A stretch of 16,863 nucleotides of DNA from Ignavibacteriales bacterium. Its GTDB lineage: Bacteria; Bacteroidota; Ignavibacteria; Ignavibacteriales; Ignavibacteriaceae. Location: contig DAIERC010000064.1 in the NCBI GenBank assembly GCA_027347125.1, positions 1 to 16,863 on the forward strand, written 5' to 3'. Shown piece after piece: positions 15,926 to 16,863 of the stretch. A program made the position numbers and the translations under genes. Within the stretch, counting starts at the first letter, position 1; each line of letters begins with the position of its first letter. The notes under the pieces were generated by a model that ran no database searches, was not told the DNA's origin, and saw only the letters and a program-made list of their open reading frames with translations.

Positions 15926-16399
15926 TTAAACCTTATTTTTGTTTCGCATCTTTATAAAAAAGTCTTTAAGCATTTTTTCGCTTTCAGAAGAATAAAGCCC
16001 GGAAAAAAGATTGAGTTTGTAGTTAAACTTTCCCTCTTCGGCTAAATTATAAATTGATCCGCACGCGCCGAATTTGGAATCGAAAGTTGAGAAAAAAACA
16101 TTTCGCATTCTTGAAGCCAATAATGCGCCTGTACACATTATGCAAGGTTCCAAAGTTACATAAAGGTCGCATCCGGAGAGTCTCCATTCTCCCAAATTAT
16201 TAGCCGCAGCAGTTATCGCAATCATTTCGGCGTGAGCTGTAGGATCTTTTAAGCTTTCAACCTGGTTGTAACCCCGACCGATTATTCTGTTGTTATTAAC
16301 TACAACCGCTCCTACCGGCACTTCATTGTTCTCAAAAGCTTTTTCGGCTTCTTGAAGTGCGGCGTACATAAAACGGTATGAGTCTTCGGAAAACAACAT
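15926..16399 (-). CDS. tadA: tRNA-specific adenosine deaminase
   Basis: TadA converts A34 to inosine in tRNA-Arg(ACG), needed to read CGC and CGA codons. The 157-residue protein is a zinc-dependent deaminase with His56 and the proton-shuttling Glu58 in AHAEM, and Cys86 and Cys89 in PCIMC. The downstream SKFGACGSIYNL motif, near residues 108-119, is typical of TadA rather than of cytosine or guanine deaminases. The N-terminal VPVGAVVV segment fits as well. The length matches the E. coli enzyme. It lies on the minus strand between the tRNA-Arg gene and adk. A 6-bp inverted repeat overlaps its stop (15920-15937) and could act as a weak terminator. Confidence 0.93.
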   Translation of the reverse strand: MLFSEDSYRFMYAALQEAEKAFENNEVPVGAVVVNNNRIIGRGYNQVESLKDPTAHAEMIAITAAANNLGEWRLSGCDLYVTLEPCIMCTGALLASRMRNVFFSTFDSKFGACGSIYNLAEEGKFNYKLNLFSGLYSSESEKMLKDFFIKMRNKNKV

Positions 16400-16501
16400 G
16401 GAGAATAATTAAAAAGTTAAAAATTATGAAAATGGTATAAGCTGTTCGTCATGAATATTTTTGCTTTTCTTTTTTCCATTTTAATTTTTGATTAGTAAGA
16501 G

Positions 16502-16575
16502 TACGCCCGGAAGGACTCGAACCCTCAACCCTCAGAGCCGAAATCTGATGCTCTATCCAATTGAGCTACGGGCGC
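16502..16575 (-). tRNA. tRNA-Arg, anticodon UCG
   Basis: The reverse complement folds into a complete 74-base cloverleaf. The acceptor stem GCGCCCG pairs with CGGGCGT, with a G-U pair at 1-72. The D arm is GCTC/GAGC with loop AATTGGATA, including A20. The anticodon stem TCAGA/TCTGA encloses TTTCGGC, giving anticodon UCG, which reads CGA and by wobble CGG. The variable loop is five bases, the T arm has GAGGG/CCTTC around TTCGAGT, and the discriminator is A. CCA is not encoded. A20 and C35 are arginine identity elements. It lies 102 bases upstream of tadA on the same strand. Confidence 0.95.
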
Positions 16576-16782
16576 AGAAACTTTTATATTTAATTCACAA
16601 TAAAAATATAACAAAAATCTTTGAAAACTCTTTGCACGTTTAGGACTTATTTAGTTAAAATTTTCTGTTTAGTGCATTCATGGAAAAAATAGAGGTTAAA
16701 TATTGATACAAGTGCGGTTCTTTTCAATCCGAATTATTTTTTAAACAGCGACAAATTATTCTTCAAAAATTTTTAGCTGCAT

Positions 16783-16813
16783 TTGAACAGTAAATAGAAA
16801 AGTTGTATTTTTG
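16783..16813 (+). promoter_or_regulatory. Candidate promoter of the right-edge tRNA
   Basis: TTGAAC (16783-16788) lies 17 bases before TATTTT (16806-16811), and 16806-16813 reads TATTTTTG, an exact match to the Bacteroidota TAnnTTTG element. A start near 16820 would give a leader of about 16 bases. This is the best single match to that element in the window. Confidence 0.5.
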
Positions 16814-16835
16814 ACCACTTAATTGTTATTCAAAA

Positions 16836-16863
16836 GCACCTGTAGCTCAATTGGATAGAGCAT
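16836..16863 (+). tRNA. tRNA, 5' part only (cut by the window edge), possibly Arg
   Basis: The sequence begins GCACCTG (acceptor stem), TA, then GCTC-AATTGGATA-GAGC (a full D arm with A20) and AT. Twenty-eight bases are visible. The anticodon lies beyond the edge. The D loop is identical to the tRNA-Arg on the other strand and carries the arginine-type A20, so arginine is likely but not shown. Confidence 0.8.

Noticed and set aside
15926..16575. tadA placed beside its own substrate tRNA
   Set aside because: The neighbouring tRNA-Arg has anticodon UCG, whereas TadA acts on A34 of the ACG isoacceptor. The proximity may be coincidental.
16502..16863. Attachment site with an integrated element at the tRNAs
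   Set aside because: The repeated segment is the conserved tRNA D-arm in inverted orientation, and no integrase or foreign gene is present in the window.
1..16863. CRISPR array, insertion sequence, toxin-antitoxin or defence system
   Set aside because: No spaced direct repeats, transposase, nuclease or small paired genes were found. Every long gene but one has a recognisable housekeeping or family assignment.

Overview
The window reads as ordinary chromosomal DNA from an AT-rich, free-living bacterium of the Bacteroidota/Chlorobiota/Ignavibacteriota (FCB) group, most likely an Ignavibacteria-like lineage. This placement is an inference. It rests on a GWxTD-domain secreted protein, promoter-like sites resembling the Bacteroidota TTTG/TAnnTTTG type, weak Shine-Dalgarno use, and the pairing of pyrK/pyrD1B, ftsE and zinc-lid adk with a nuoABCDH-type complex I operon. 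No mobile element, CRISPR array, phage gene or defence island was seen.

Layout. Positions 1-3296 (minus strand) carry the start of a complex I operon, nuoA-nuoB-nuoC-nuoD-nuoH, with nuoH running off the left edge. A 379-bp divergent intergenic region (3297-3675) holds outward-facing promoter candidates. Positions 3676-9752 (plus) form a tightly packed run of alr, an unrecognised 300-residue gene, manC, pyrK, pyrD and folC: peptidoglycan D-alanine, GDP-mannose, pyrimidine and folate synthesis in one probable transcript. Positions 9920-11173 (plus) carry the transcription termination factor rho, interrupted by one in-frame TAA inside the Walker A loop. Positions 11452-15088 (plus) are an overlapping set: a GWxTD-domain protein, pdxA, a SAM methyltransferase and ftsE. 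adk and tadA lie on the minus strand from 15075 to 16399, adk overlapping the 3' end of ftsE. A tRNA-Arg(UCG) on the minus strand and a divergent tRNA cut by the right edge close the window.

The genes are mostly housekeeping. The features most worth a second look are: the nonsense codon in rho, flanked on both sides by intact, conserved Rho sequence; the alr/unknown/manC block, in which three genes share one reading frame and are separated only by single stop codons followed at once by ATG; the unrecognised gene in that block; and ftsE without an adjacent ftsX. I found no clear evidence of a previously undescribed multi-gene system.
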